Shown here: positions 1-5,483 of the stretch, piece by piece
How the letters are laid out: every line of letters starts with the position of its first letter
Position numbering within the stretch: position 1 is the stretch's first letter
Assembly: GCA_023402505.1 (NCBI GenBank)
Contig: JAEYGD010000265.1
Span: 1 to 6,906, forward strand
Reading direction: 5' to 3'
Source of the DNA: Actinomycetes bacterium
GTDB taxonomy: Bacteria; Actinomycetota; Actinomycetes; Mycobacteriales; Micromonosporaceae
Length of the DNA stretch: 6,906 nucleotides
Notes under the pieces: generated by a model
What the model saw: only the letters and a program-made list of their open reading frames with translations
Databases searched by the model: none
Told to the model about the DNA's origin: nothing
Made by a program: the position numbers and the translations under genes

Positions 1-1628
1 AGCTGGAGGAGGCCGCGGCCACCGGCGCGGACGGCTGGGCCACCGCCTCGGCGGCCCTGGCCCGGGCCGCCGCCCTCAGCGACGACGCCACTCGCGCCGC
101 CACCCGGCGGGTCACCGCCGCCCGGTACGCCTGGATGGCCGGACGGCCCGACCAGGCACACGCGCTGCTGCACGCCCTGCCCGCCGACCCGACCGTCACC
201 GGGCCGGCCGACCTGTTGCGCGGCGAGATGCAGCTACGGTGCGAATCGCCGCCGGCCGCGCTGGCCACCCTGCTGGCCGCCGCCGCGACGCTGGCCGGCA
301 CGGACCGCACCGCGGCGCTGGTCGCGCTGCTGCGGGCCGGCGAGGCCATCTGCTTCTCCGGCGACCAGTACCGGTACGCCGAGGTGGCTCGCCGCGTGAC
401 CGCCCTGCGCCGCGACGGCGACCCGCCGGAGGCCGAGCTGCTGGCCACCCTCGCCACCGGGGTGGCCGCCACCCTGCGCGGCGAGCACCAGCAGGGCGGG
501 CCGCTGCTGCGCCGCGCCGTCGTCCTCGGCGGACGGCTCTCCGGAGCCGCGCTGACACCCACCGCGCTGACCGGCGCGGCGGTGGCCGGCCTGCTGGTGG
601 CCGTGGACGCCGCCGCGCACCGGCTCGCCGACCGCGCCGTGGACCTGGCCCGCAGCACCGGTGAGCTGTCCCTGCTGCCACGGGCGCTGGAGCTGCGCGC
701 GATGGCCGAGTACTGGCTGGGCCGGCACGACGCGGCGGCGGACAGCTGCCGGGAAGGGCTGCGGGTGGCGAGGGCCGGCGGCCAGCACACCTGCGCCGGC
801 GTACACCTGGGTCTGCTGGCCGTGCTCGCCGCGGTGCGGGCCGAACGGGACACCGCCCTGCGGCACGTCGCCGAGATCGGCGACACCGCCGCGCCGGGCA
901 GCCGGCCGTACGCCCTCGCCCAGTGGGCGCTGGGCGTGCTCGACCTGGTCGACGGCCGGCACGCCGACGCCGCCGACCGGCTCGCCTCGCTAGCCCGTCC
1001 CGGCACCGGCCGAGGCCAGGTCCTGGTCCAGGTGATGGCCACCCCGCACCTGGTGGAGGCCGCCGCCCACCTGGGCCACCACGCGCGCGCCCGGGCCGCC
1101 CTCGCCGTCTTCGACCGGTGGGCCAGCAGCACGGCCAGCCCGTCGCGCCGGGCGCTGTCGGCCCGGTGCCACGCGCTGCTGGCCCCGCGCGGCAGCGCCG
1201 AGGCGGAGGAGCAGTTCCACACGGCGCTGCGGCTGCACCCGGCCGACGCCGCCACCTTCGAGCGGGCCCGCACCGAACTACTCTTCGGTCAGGAGTTGCG
1301 CCGGTGCCGGCGACCGCGCGACGCCCGCGCCCACCTGCACCGCGCCCGCCAGACGTTCACGCTGCTCGGGGCCGACGCGTGGGCGGAGCAGGCGACCGCG
1401 GAGCTGCGCGCGGCGGGGGAGTCGGTCGGCGCCCCGTCCCGGCCGGTCGCGCAGCTGCTCACCGGTCAGCAACTGCGCATCGCCCACCTGGTCGCCTCCG
1501 GGGCCACCAACCGGGAGATCGCCACCCAGCTGTTCCTGTCCACCCGGACCGTCGACCACCACCTGCGCAACATCTTCCACCGGCTCGGCGTCCGCTCCCG
1601 CACCGAACTGGCCCGGGTCCTCGGCTGA
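1..1628 (+). CDS. LuxR-family (LAL-type) transcriptional regulator, 5'-truncated by window
   Basis: C-terminal part of a large transcriptional activator. The reading frame is open from the first complete codon at position 3, giving 541 visible residues, so the start lies upstream. The last ~57 residues form a LuxR/GerE helix-turn-helix, beginning LLTGQQLRIAHLVASG and including TNREIATQLFLS, TRTVDHHLRNIF and RLGVRSRTELA. The ~480 residues before it are Ala/Leu/Arg-rich paired helices resembling the TPR-like middle region of LAL (large ATP-binding LuxR) regulators, for example RVTAARYAWMAGRPDQAHALL. LAL proteins are usually about 900-1000 residues, with an N-terminal P-loop ATPase; that part would lie off the window, so LAL membership is inferred. 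The usual Glu of the LTxxE start of the helix-turn-helix is Gln here (LTGQQ). The stop is only 11 bases from the convergent HD gene and no terminator is visible between them. The target genes are unknown. Confidence 0.9.
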   Translation, partial: LEEAAATGADGWATASAALARAAALSDDATRAATRRVTAARYAWMAGRPDQAHALLHALPADPTVTGPADLLRGEMQLRCESPPAALATLLAAAATLAGTDRTAALVALLRAGEAICFSGDQYRYAEVARRVTALRRDGDPPEAELLATLATGVAATLRGEHQQGGPLLRRAVVLGGRLSGAALTPTALTGAAVAGLLVAVDAAAHRLADRAVDLARSTGELSLLPRALELRAMAEYWLGRHDAAADSCREGLRVARAGGQHTCAGVHLGLLAVLAAVRAERDTALRHVAEIGDTAAPGSRPYALAQWALGVLDLVDGRHADAADRLASLARPGTGRGQVLVQVMATPHLVEAAAHLGHHARARAALAVFDRWASSTASPSRRALSARCHALLAPRGSAEAEEQFHTALRLHPADAATFERARTELLFGQELRRCRRPRDARAHLHRARQTFTLLGADAWAEQATAELRAAGESVGAPSRPVAQLLTGQQLRIAHLVASGATNREIATQLFLSTRTVDHHLRNIFHRLGVRSRTELARVLG

Positions 1629-1639
1629 CTGCGGAGCGC

Positions 1640-2218
1640 CTACCGCGATGGTGGAGGATTGAGCCAGGCGAGGGGTTGTCCGATGAGGGCGGCGTCGGCG
1701 AGGCGGTGGGCGCTGGCGGTCTTGAGTGCCGCTCGTGAGCTGTCGATCCAGCGTTGGACGTTGCCGATGCCCTGATGGCTGTACTCGACGGCCTGGACGA
1801 GGCATTCCAGCTTGTCGGCGTCGCGGGCGACGACGGCTTCGAGTGTCTCGCCCGCTTCGTACTCGGCGACCGCGTCGGTGATGACGTTGGAGACAGCCGG
1901 TGGGCAAGCGGCGACCTGGTCGGCGGTGACGGCGGTATTGGGTACGGCGGTGAGGTAGCGCTTGGCGATGTGCGGGATGTCGGTGATCCGGGTTTCCTGG
2001 GTGTCGTGCAGGACACACAGCATCGACACCCGGGCCGGATCGGCGCCTTCCATGGCGGCGAGCATCATCCCGATGAGCGCCGTGCGGAACGAGTGTCCGG
2101 CGATCGACTCGGGGTGCTCGACCCCGGCGAACCACCAGCCGGTGCGGGCCGCGCGCTTCAGCACGCCGGCTTCGAAGATGAAGCTCATCGCTCCAGCGGC
2201 GTCATGGTCGTCCGTCAT
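1640..2218 (-). CDS. HD-domain phosphohydrolase, YfbR/HDDC2-like (possible 5'-deoxynucleotidase)
   Basis: Predicted soluble metal-dependent phosphohydrolase of 192 residues, close to the usual size of YfbR/HDDC2 proteins. Visible HD-superfamily residues are His42 in AGHSFRTAL, the His71-Asp72 pair in VLHDTQE followed by Asp80, and the C-terminal Asp in RDADKLE (Asp133/Asp135). The PESIAGHSFR and DADKLECLVQAVEY segments are typical of the YfbR/HDDC2 group. Characterised members such as E. coli YfbR remove phosphate from deoxyribonucleoside 5'-monophosphates; that activity is inferred here. The ATG at 2218 overlaps the TGA of the upstream regulator as ATGA, and a purine-rich GGGACGGG lies just upstream, so translation is probably coupled. 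The gene ends in TAG and converges on the LuxR-type gene. Substrate range and any regulatory link to its partner are unknown. Confidence 0.88.
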   Translation of the reverse strand: MTDDHDAAGAMSFIFEAGVLKRAARTGWWFAGVEHPESIAGHSFRTALIGMMLAAMEGADPARVSMLCVLHDTQETRITDIPHIAKRYLTAVPNTAVTADQVAACPPAVSNVITDAVAEYEAGETLEAVVARDADKLECLVQAVEYSHQGIGNVQRWIDSSRAALKTASAHRLADAALIGQPLAWLNPPPSR

Positions 2219-3342
2219 CTGCCCGTCCCTGTGCCGGTAAGTCCGTCCGCCCGCAGGCTGTAGACGATCGAGGTTAGTTCCTGCCGTGACTGCGCGGAGA
2301 TCCGTCCACTGTCCAGGAGCGGGCCGCTGCGGTCGAGAAGCGCCCGAGTTACGGCGGGGTGGTCGAGCGTGAGGCCGCGTCGTGCGGCCAGCAGAGCCCA
2401 GACGTTGTGGATGTTGAGGTCGACGAAGGGGTGCGCTGGGGTGAGGCGCTGGACCAGGTGCCGGAGCAGGATCGAGCCGTGCCAGTCAGCGAGCGTCCCG
2501 GGCATGAAGGAGTCGTCGCGGTGGCGGTACGGGATCTCGCCCACCCAATAGGCCGAGTAGTTCAGGGCCGCCCGCTCGCAGGCGTCGTCGGGATGCGCGC
2601 GGGCGATGAAGTCCCGCAGCGGTTCCGGGTCGCCCTGGTTCGCCAGGGACGTGACCACTGAGCGGGCATCGGCCCACAGCGGTGACCAGGTGCTGAAGCC
2701 GGTCACCCGGCGGGCGCGGGCGGTGGTCCGGGTGAGCCATCCCGCCGCCGCCCTGGTGGGATCCATGCCGGCGAGGAAGCAGGCCTGCCGGTGCAGCAGC
2801 ACGTGCGGCTCCCGCGCCGTGGCTGCACGTTCGGCGAGCACATGAAGGTGGGCGAAGAAGGCGCGCTGTTCGTCGATGGGCAGGGTCGGCCCGGAGGCGA
2901 CCGGACCCCGCCGGGAACGCGTGTTGGGTATGTCTCCGGCGAAGGTCGGTGTCTGCCCTAGGACGGCCCAGAGGATCAAATCGGTCAATCGGTGAGTGAG
3001 CACGGACCAGCCGAGCGGTTGTTCGGTGATATCGCGGCGGTCCCATCGCCCGTCCAGAACTGCGGCGAGGATGAAATCTGCCTCGGCGGCGTCGTCGAGT
3101 GCGGCGAGCAGGACCGTGTTCGCGCCGAGCCGCCTGAGCCGGTGCCGGACGGCGATCGCGTGCCCGAGCGGCACCGCCGTGAACGGCCGGCGTCCGGATT
3201 CCCAGCTCTGCAGGGTCACGCGGTCGACGCCGAGGTCGACCGCGAGCCGCTCCTGTGTAAGCGGAATGGACTCCCGGATCAGCTTGAAGAGATAGCCGGT
3301 CACCTCGCCGCGCTGTGGTGTGGGTCGTCCGCGACCTGCCAT
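2215..3342 (-). CDS. XRE-type helix-turn-helix regulator with ~300-residue helical C-terminal domain
   Basis: A 375-residue protein with an N-terminal Cro/C1-type helix-turn-helix at about residues 15-60: LTQERLAVDLGVDRVTLQSW, then ESGRRPF, where the Gln-Ser-Trp-Glu-x-Gly pattern is standard. The rest is a long, mostly helical region with no catalytic motif that I recognise. Conserved-looking blocks include NYSAYWVGEIPYRHRDDSFM (residues 261-280), the LLRHLVQRL stretch and PFVDLNIHNVWALLAARRG (about 305-323). I take it to be a sensing or dimerisation domain of an actinobacterial regulator family, without a known ligand. The ATG at 3342 is supported by GGAG (complement of 3350-3353) seven bases upstream. 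It is the first gene of a two-gene unit with the HD phosphohydrolase (ATGA overlap) and is divergent from the small-ORF cluster, so it is a plausible regulator of both. Function beyond DNA binding is inferred. Confidence 0.85.
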   Translation of the reverse strand: MAGRGRPTPQRGEVTGYLFKLIRESIPLTQERLAVDLGVDRVTLQSWESGRRPFTAVPLGHAIAVRHRLRRLGANTVLLAALDDAAEADFILAAVLDGRWDRRDITEQPLGWSVLTHRLTDLILWAVLGQTPTFAGDIPNTRSRRGPVASGPTLPIDEQRAFFAHLHVLAERAATAREPHVLLHRQACFLAGMDPTRAAAGWLTRTTARARRVTGFSTWSPLWADARSVVTSLANQGDPEPLRDFIARAHPDDACERAALNYSAYWVGEIPYRHRDDSFMPGTLADWHGSILLRHLVQRLTPAHPFVDLNIHNVWALLAARRGLTLDHPAVTRALLDRSGPLLDSGRISAQSRQELTSIVYSLRADGLTGTGTGR

Positions 3343-3372
3343 CCGTCATCTCCACGTTGACCGGCGGTCGAT

Positions 3373-3387
3373 GTTTCCGCCGGAAAC
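3373..3387. promoter_or_regulatory. Perfect 15-bp palindrome, candidate operator
   Basis: GTTTCCGCCGGAAAC: 7-base arms GTTTCCG and CGGAAAC around a single central C. It lies 31 bases upstream of the XRE-type regulator's ATG, in the divergent region shared with the small-ORF cluster. The symmetry and location suit a dimeric regulator binding its own promoter or leader region, but the binding protein is inferred. In the minus-strand transcript it could also pair as RNA, though the one-base loop argues against a stable hairpin. Confidence 0.45.
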
Positions 3388-3413
3388 CGCTGCCGCCGCC
3401 AGCATTTGGCTTG

Positions 3414-3434
3414 CTCACCCGTACTCCGGGTGAG
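3414..3434. repeat. 8-bp inverted repeat (hairpin or second operator)
   Basis: CTCACCCG and CGGGTGAG are perfect 8-base arms separated by the loop TACTC. It lies in the divergent region between the XRE-type regulator and the small-ORF cluster, 26 bases from the 15-bp palindrome but with a different arm sequence. The loop size permits an RNA hairpin in either transcript. No T-tract follows on either strand, so it does not look like an intrinsic terminator. Confidence 0.45.
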
Positions 3435-3453
3435 TCCAGCCGACGTCGCCGTG

Positions 3454-3459
3454 ATCGTA
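3454..3459 (-). promoter_or_regulatory. Possible -10 box for the XRE-HD unit
   Basis: On the minus strand this reads TACGAT, matching the TANNNT -10 pattern, about 110 bases before the regulator's ATG. A convincing -35 is missing: CTGGAA lies 19 bases upstream and matches poorly. If it is used, both inverted repeats in this region would fall in the 5' leader. An overlapping plus-strand TAGCGT (3458-3463) also lacks a good -35. The call rests on the hexamer and position alone. Confidence 0.25.
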
Positions 3460-3543
3460 GCGTCGCAGTTACCGAAAGTTCCAGAGGCGGTCCCGTGAGT
3501 CGGAATCGGTCACGAAGCGCTGCCCGACGCAGGGGAGTCAGAG

Positions 3544-3735
3544 ATGCGGGAAGAGACACCACAGAGGCGACGAGGGTCCTGCGAGCAGCAGATGATGGCC
3601 GTCGCGATGCCCCTGGCCCGGCGACATCGCTCGGCGTGGTCGCGGCTGACGCCGTACCCGTGCTGGCAGGTGGACTGGGCGACCACCCGGCAGGCGCGGT
3701 CCCTGACCGTGGCGGTGCTCGGAGGTCGCGGATGA
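3544..3735 (+). CDS. Small hypothetical protein, first ORF of a coupled three-ORF cluster
   Basis: A 63-residue protein that I cannot assign to a named family. The start is well supported: AGGGGAG (3531-3537) sits six bases before the ATG. The protein is basic in its N-terminal half (QRRR, LARRHRSAWSR) and has two cysteines, Cys13 and Cys40, plus the distinctive stretch LTPYPCWQVDWATTRQARSL ahead of a hydrophobic end, VAVLGGRG. There is no signal peptide, membrane segment or catalytic motif. Its TGA overlaps the ATG of the next ORF as ATGA, indicating translational coupling. It is transcribed away from the XRE-HD unit across a 201-bp region with palindromes. The strong ribosome site and overlap make it a likely real gene despite its size. 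Confidence 0.7.
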   Translation: MREETPQRRRGSCEQQMMAVAMPLARRHRSAWSRLTPYPCWQVDWATTRQARSLTVAVLGGRG

Positions 3736-3950
3736 CCACGCACGGTCCGGTGCTGCCGATCTGGAGCTGTGGCGGCTGCGACACGCCCTGGCCCTGCCGC
3801 ACCCGGCAGCGGGAGCTGCGCGCGGAGTTCGACGGTGCTCCGATATCCCTGGCTCTCTACCTGGGCGCCCAGCTGGTGCGCGCCTCCGAAGACCTGAGCT
3901 GGGTGCCGGCTGGGGTGCTGCACCGACGGTTCCTGGGCTGGCTGCGGTGA
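3732..3950 (+). CDS. Small conserved-type protein with N-terminal CxxC...C motif
   Basis: A 72-residue protein. The start is set by GGAGG (3721-3725) six bases before the ATG and by the ATGA overlap with the preceding ORF; the frame stays open far upstream, but those starts run into the promoter region. Near the N-terminus WSCGGCDTPWPC places Cys13, Cys16 and Cys22 in a zinc-knuckle-like or redox-like array, followed by RTRQRELRAEF. An amphipathic or helical part (SLALYLGAQLVRASEDL) and PAGVLHRRFLGWLR follow. It resembles small uncharacterised actinobacterial proteins I have seen, some of which may carry doubtful enzyme names; it is too short for a flavin reductase or similar enzyme. Metal binding is an inference from the cysteine spacing. 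The stop overlaps a GTG that begins the third ORF. Confidence 0.75.
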   Translation: MTTHGPVLPIWSCGGCDTPWPCRTRQRELRAEFDGAPISLALYLGAQLVRASEDLSWVPAGVLHRRFLGWLR

Positions 3951-4119
3951 GCGTCCTGCGGTCCGGCGACGAGAAGTTTCACTACAGCGACGGGTCGCAC
4001 AGGTGGATCCCGCCGACCCCGACTACGACCAGGAGGTCTGGAACGAGCAGGTCCGCCAGCACAAGGAGGGCCATCTCCGGAACGAGCAGCCCAAGGTGCG
4101 CATCCAGTGTCTCGTCTGA
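3947..4119 (+). pseudogene. Third small ORF of the cluster, apparently frameshifted near 4006
   Basis: A GTG at 3947 overlaps the previous stop as GTGA, continuing the pattern of coupled ORFs. In that frame the first 20 residues look protein-like (VSVLRSGDEKFHYSDGSHRW). The frame then becomes low-complexity Thr/Ser/Arg and stops at TAG 4121-4123. From 4006 the -1 frame reads DPADPDYDQEVW, NEQVRQHKEGHLRNEQ and PKVRIQCLV before a TGA at 4117-4119. Joining the two halves at AGG TGG | GAT gives a coherent 57-residue protein, so one base appears to be missing. No classical X-XXY-YYZ slippery heptamer is visible, so an indel mutation or a sequence error is more likely than programmed frameshifting. 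Alternatively, only a 38-residue ORF from GTG 4003 is made, but it lacks a clear ribosome site. The function is unknown. Confidence 0.5.
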
Positions 4120-4129
4120 GTAGCGGTGC

Positions 4130-5395
4130 TCAGCGAGGGCCCGGATCACCGGACGGCACGGCTGCCGGAGGCTTCGGTGTGGCACTGGTCGGCCTGATTC
4201 CGGAGATTGGCGTCGACGTGGAGCCGCGTCGACCTCCCGACCGGGAGCCGGTGGGTGGGATGAGCCGTTCGCCGAGTGCGAGCAGTAGGGCGAGGACGCC
4301 GAGCAGGGCGCCGACCAGCGCCGTGTCGCGTACGCCGTGACTGGACAGGGTGAGGCCGCCGACCAGGGCGCCACCGGCGATGCCGAGGTTGACGGCGGCG
4401 GAAAGGGTGGCGGCGGCGAGGTCGGAGCGCCCGGGCGCCACGTGCAGCACGAGACCGCCCAGTGACGCGGTGAACGCGGCGAAGGCCAGCCCGGCCAGAG
4501 CGAGCAGCCCAATAGCCGCCACCGGATGGTGGCCGAGCGGGTAGAGCCCGAGCAGTGCCACCGACTGCAACGCGACGGCGCCGACCAGGGCGAGCCACGG
4601 GCTGCGGTCCGCCACCGCCCCGACCGCGACGATGCCGAGCACGCTGGCGATGCCGCGCGCCAGCAGGACGGCCCCGACCGACGAGGCGGCGATCCCGCTG
4701 ACCTCGGTGACGAAGAGCGCGACGTAGGTGTAGGCGGCGATCGCCCCGGCGGTGGTCAGGACGGCCACCGCGACCAGCAGCCAGAAGCGGCGGGCGTCGG
4801 GTGCCGCACCGCGGGCGGCGTGTCCCTGGTCAGGCGGTGCGGAGGGCAGCAGCGCGGCCACCGTGACGAACACGATCGCGCCGAGCGCGGCGACCGCCAG
4901 GAACGCGGACCGCCAGCCGGCGCGTTCGCCCAGCCAGGTGCCGGCCGGCACGCCGAGGACCAGCGCGAGGTTGCCGCCGGCGAACACGATCGCGACCACC
5001 CGCCCACGCAGGCCGGGCCGGAACAGCTCGGCCGCGGCCGGTACCACGACCGCCCAGAACAACGCGTGGGTCGCCGCGGTTGCCAGCCGGGCCGCCAGCA
5101 CCAACGCGAACGTGTCCGCTAGCACCGTGGTCAGGGTGCTGGCGACGAAGCCGGCCAGGAGCGCCGACAGCAGTCGCCGCCGCGGGACCCGCCGGGCCAG
5201 CGCCGTCAACGGGACCGAGGCGACGAGGACCAGCGCGCCGTACGCGGTGACGAGCATTCCCACGCGCGACGGCGGGACGGTCAGGTCCGCGGCCATCGGG
5301 AGCAGCAGCCCGACCGGCAGCGCCTCGGCCGTGGTGTAGAGGAACGTCCCGCCGGCCAAGCCGATGAGTGCCCCGACCGCGCGTCTCCGCTCCAT
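4130..5395 (-). CDS. MFS transporter, DHA1-type drug/sugar efflux
   Basis: A 421-residue inner-membrane protein with about 12 hydrophobic segments, consistent with a proton-coupled major facilitator exporter. Visible family marks are the first segment (GALIGLAGGTFLYTTAEALP), the motif A-like loop between segments 2 and 3 (LTALARRVPRRRLL, about residues 63-76) and GVPAGTWLGERAGWRSAF (148-165), typical of the AraJ/chloramphenicol-resistance branch. A hydrophilic loop at about 185-203 separates the two halves. The ATG at 5395 has GGGAGG (complement of 5401-5406) five bases upstream. The last membrane segment ends near residue 376, and about 40 Pro/Ser/Gly/Arg-rich residues follow, which is long for this family. 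It is divergent from a CGNR regulator across 88 bases, suggesting regulated export. The substrate cannot be told from sequence. Confidence 0.9.
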   Translation of the reverse strand: MERRRAVGALIGLAGGTFLYTTAEALPVGLLLPMAADLTVPPSRVGMLVTAYGALVLVASVPLTALARRVPRRRLLSALLAGFVASTLTTVLADTFALVLAARLATAATHALFWAVVVPAAAELFRPGLRGRVVAIVFAGGNLALVLGVPAGTWLGERAGWRSAFLAVAALGAIVFVTVAALLPSAPPDQGHAARGAAPDARRFWLLVAVAVLTTAGAIAAYTYVALFVTEVSGIAASSVGAVLLARGIASVLGIVAVGAVADRSPWLALVGAVALQSVALLGLYPLGHHPVAAIGLLALAGLAFAAFTASLGGLVLHVAPGRSDLAAATLSAAVNLGIAGGALVGGLTLSSHGVRDTALVGALLGVLALLLALGERLIPPTGSRSGGRRGSTSTPISGIRPTSATPKPPAAVPSGDPGPR

Positions 5396-5436
5396 CCGAC
5401 CCTCCCGTGTTACCCCCTAAAGAGCTTATGGAGGGA

Positions 5437-5465
5437 ACGCTATCGGACGCTTCCCCCCAGGGCAA
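5437..5465 (-). promoter_or_regulatory. Candidate sigma-70-type promoter of the MFS gene
   Basis: On the minus strand TTGCCC (complement of 5460-5465) and TAGCGT (complement of 5437-5442) are separated by exactly 17 bases and lie just upstream of the MFS gene, leaving a leader of roughly 35 bases that contains the GGGAGG ribosome site. The spacing is ideal; the hexamers are partial matches to TTGACA and TATAAT. Confidence 0.45.
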
Positions 5466-5469
5466 CTGG

Positions 5470-5475
5470 TAAAAT
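5470..5475 (+). promoter_or_regulatory. -10 box TAAAAT of the CGNR gene; predicted leaderless start
   Basis: TAAAAT fits the TANNNT -10 consensus and stands out as A/T-rich in this GC-rich DNA. Only eight bases separate it from the ATG at 5484, so transcription would begin at or within a few bases of the start codon. No ribosome-binding sequence precedes that ATG, as expected for a leaderless transcript, which is common in actinobacteria. No strong -35 is visible. Confidence 0.45.
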
Positions 5476-5483
5476 CGGTTTCG

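Noticed and set aside
1278..2135. A 285-residue minus-strand ORF spanning the LuxR/HD junction
   Set aside because: It lies out of frame across the HD gene and antisense to the LuxR helix-turn-helix coding sequence. Its composition is Arg/Gly/His-rich with no domain; both overlapped genes have clear motifs.
3494..3514. CGTGA...TCACG inverted repeat upstream of the first small ORF
   Set aside because: The 5-base arms with an 11-base gap are expected by chance in this composition; it was not listed as an operator.
2486..3802. A 438-residue minus-strand ORF
   Set aside because: It is an out-of-frame shadow of the XRE-type regulator, rich in Arg/Pro/Ala, and runs through the promoter region and into the small ORFs.
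3510..3923. A 137-residue minus-strand ORF antisense to the small-ORF cluster
   Set aside because: It has no ribosome site or recognisable motif, whereas the plus strand has two strong ribosome sites and chained stop/start overlaps.
3315..3950. A 211-residue plus-strand ORF covering the divergent region
   Set aside because: Its start lies inside the XRE-type regulator gene and it crosses both inverted repeats. Only the last 72 codons have protein-like composition, and these have their own strong GGAGG and an ATGA-coupled start at 3732.
4001..4012. Programmed -1 ribosomal frameshift site
   Set aside because: AGGTGGATCCCG contains no X-XXY-YYZ heptamer, and I saw no clear downstream stem or pseudoknot. 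An indel or sequence error explains the frame change more simply.
4526..5339. Plus-strand ORFs antisense to the MFS gene
   Set aside because: Their composition (Gly/Arg/Asp-rich or Ser/Thr/Ala-rich) is typical of antisense frames in high-GC genes, and the minus-strand MFS reading has clear membrane segments and motifs.
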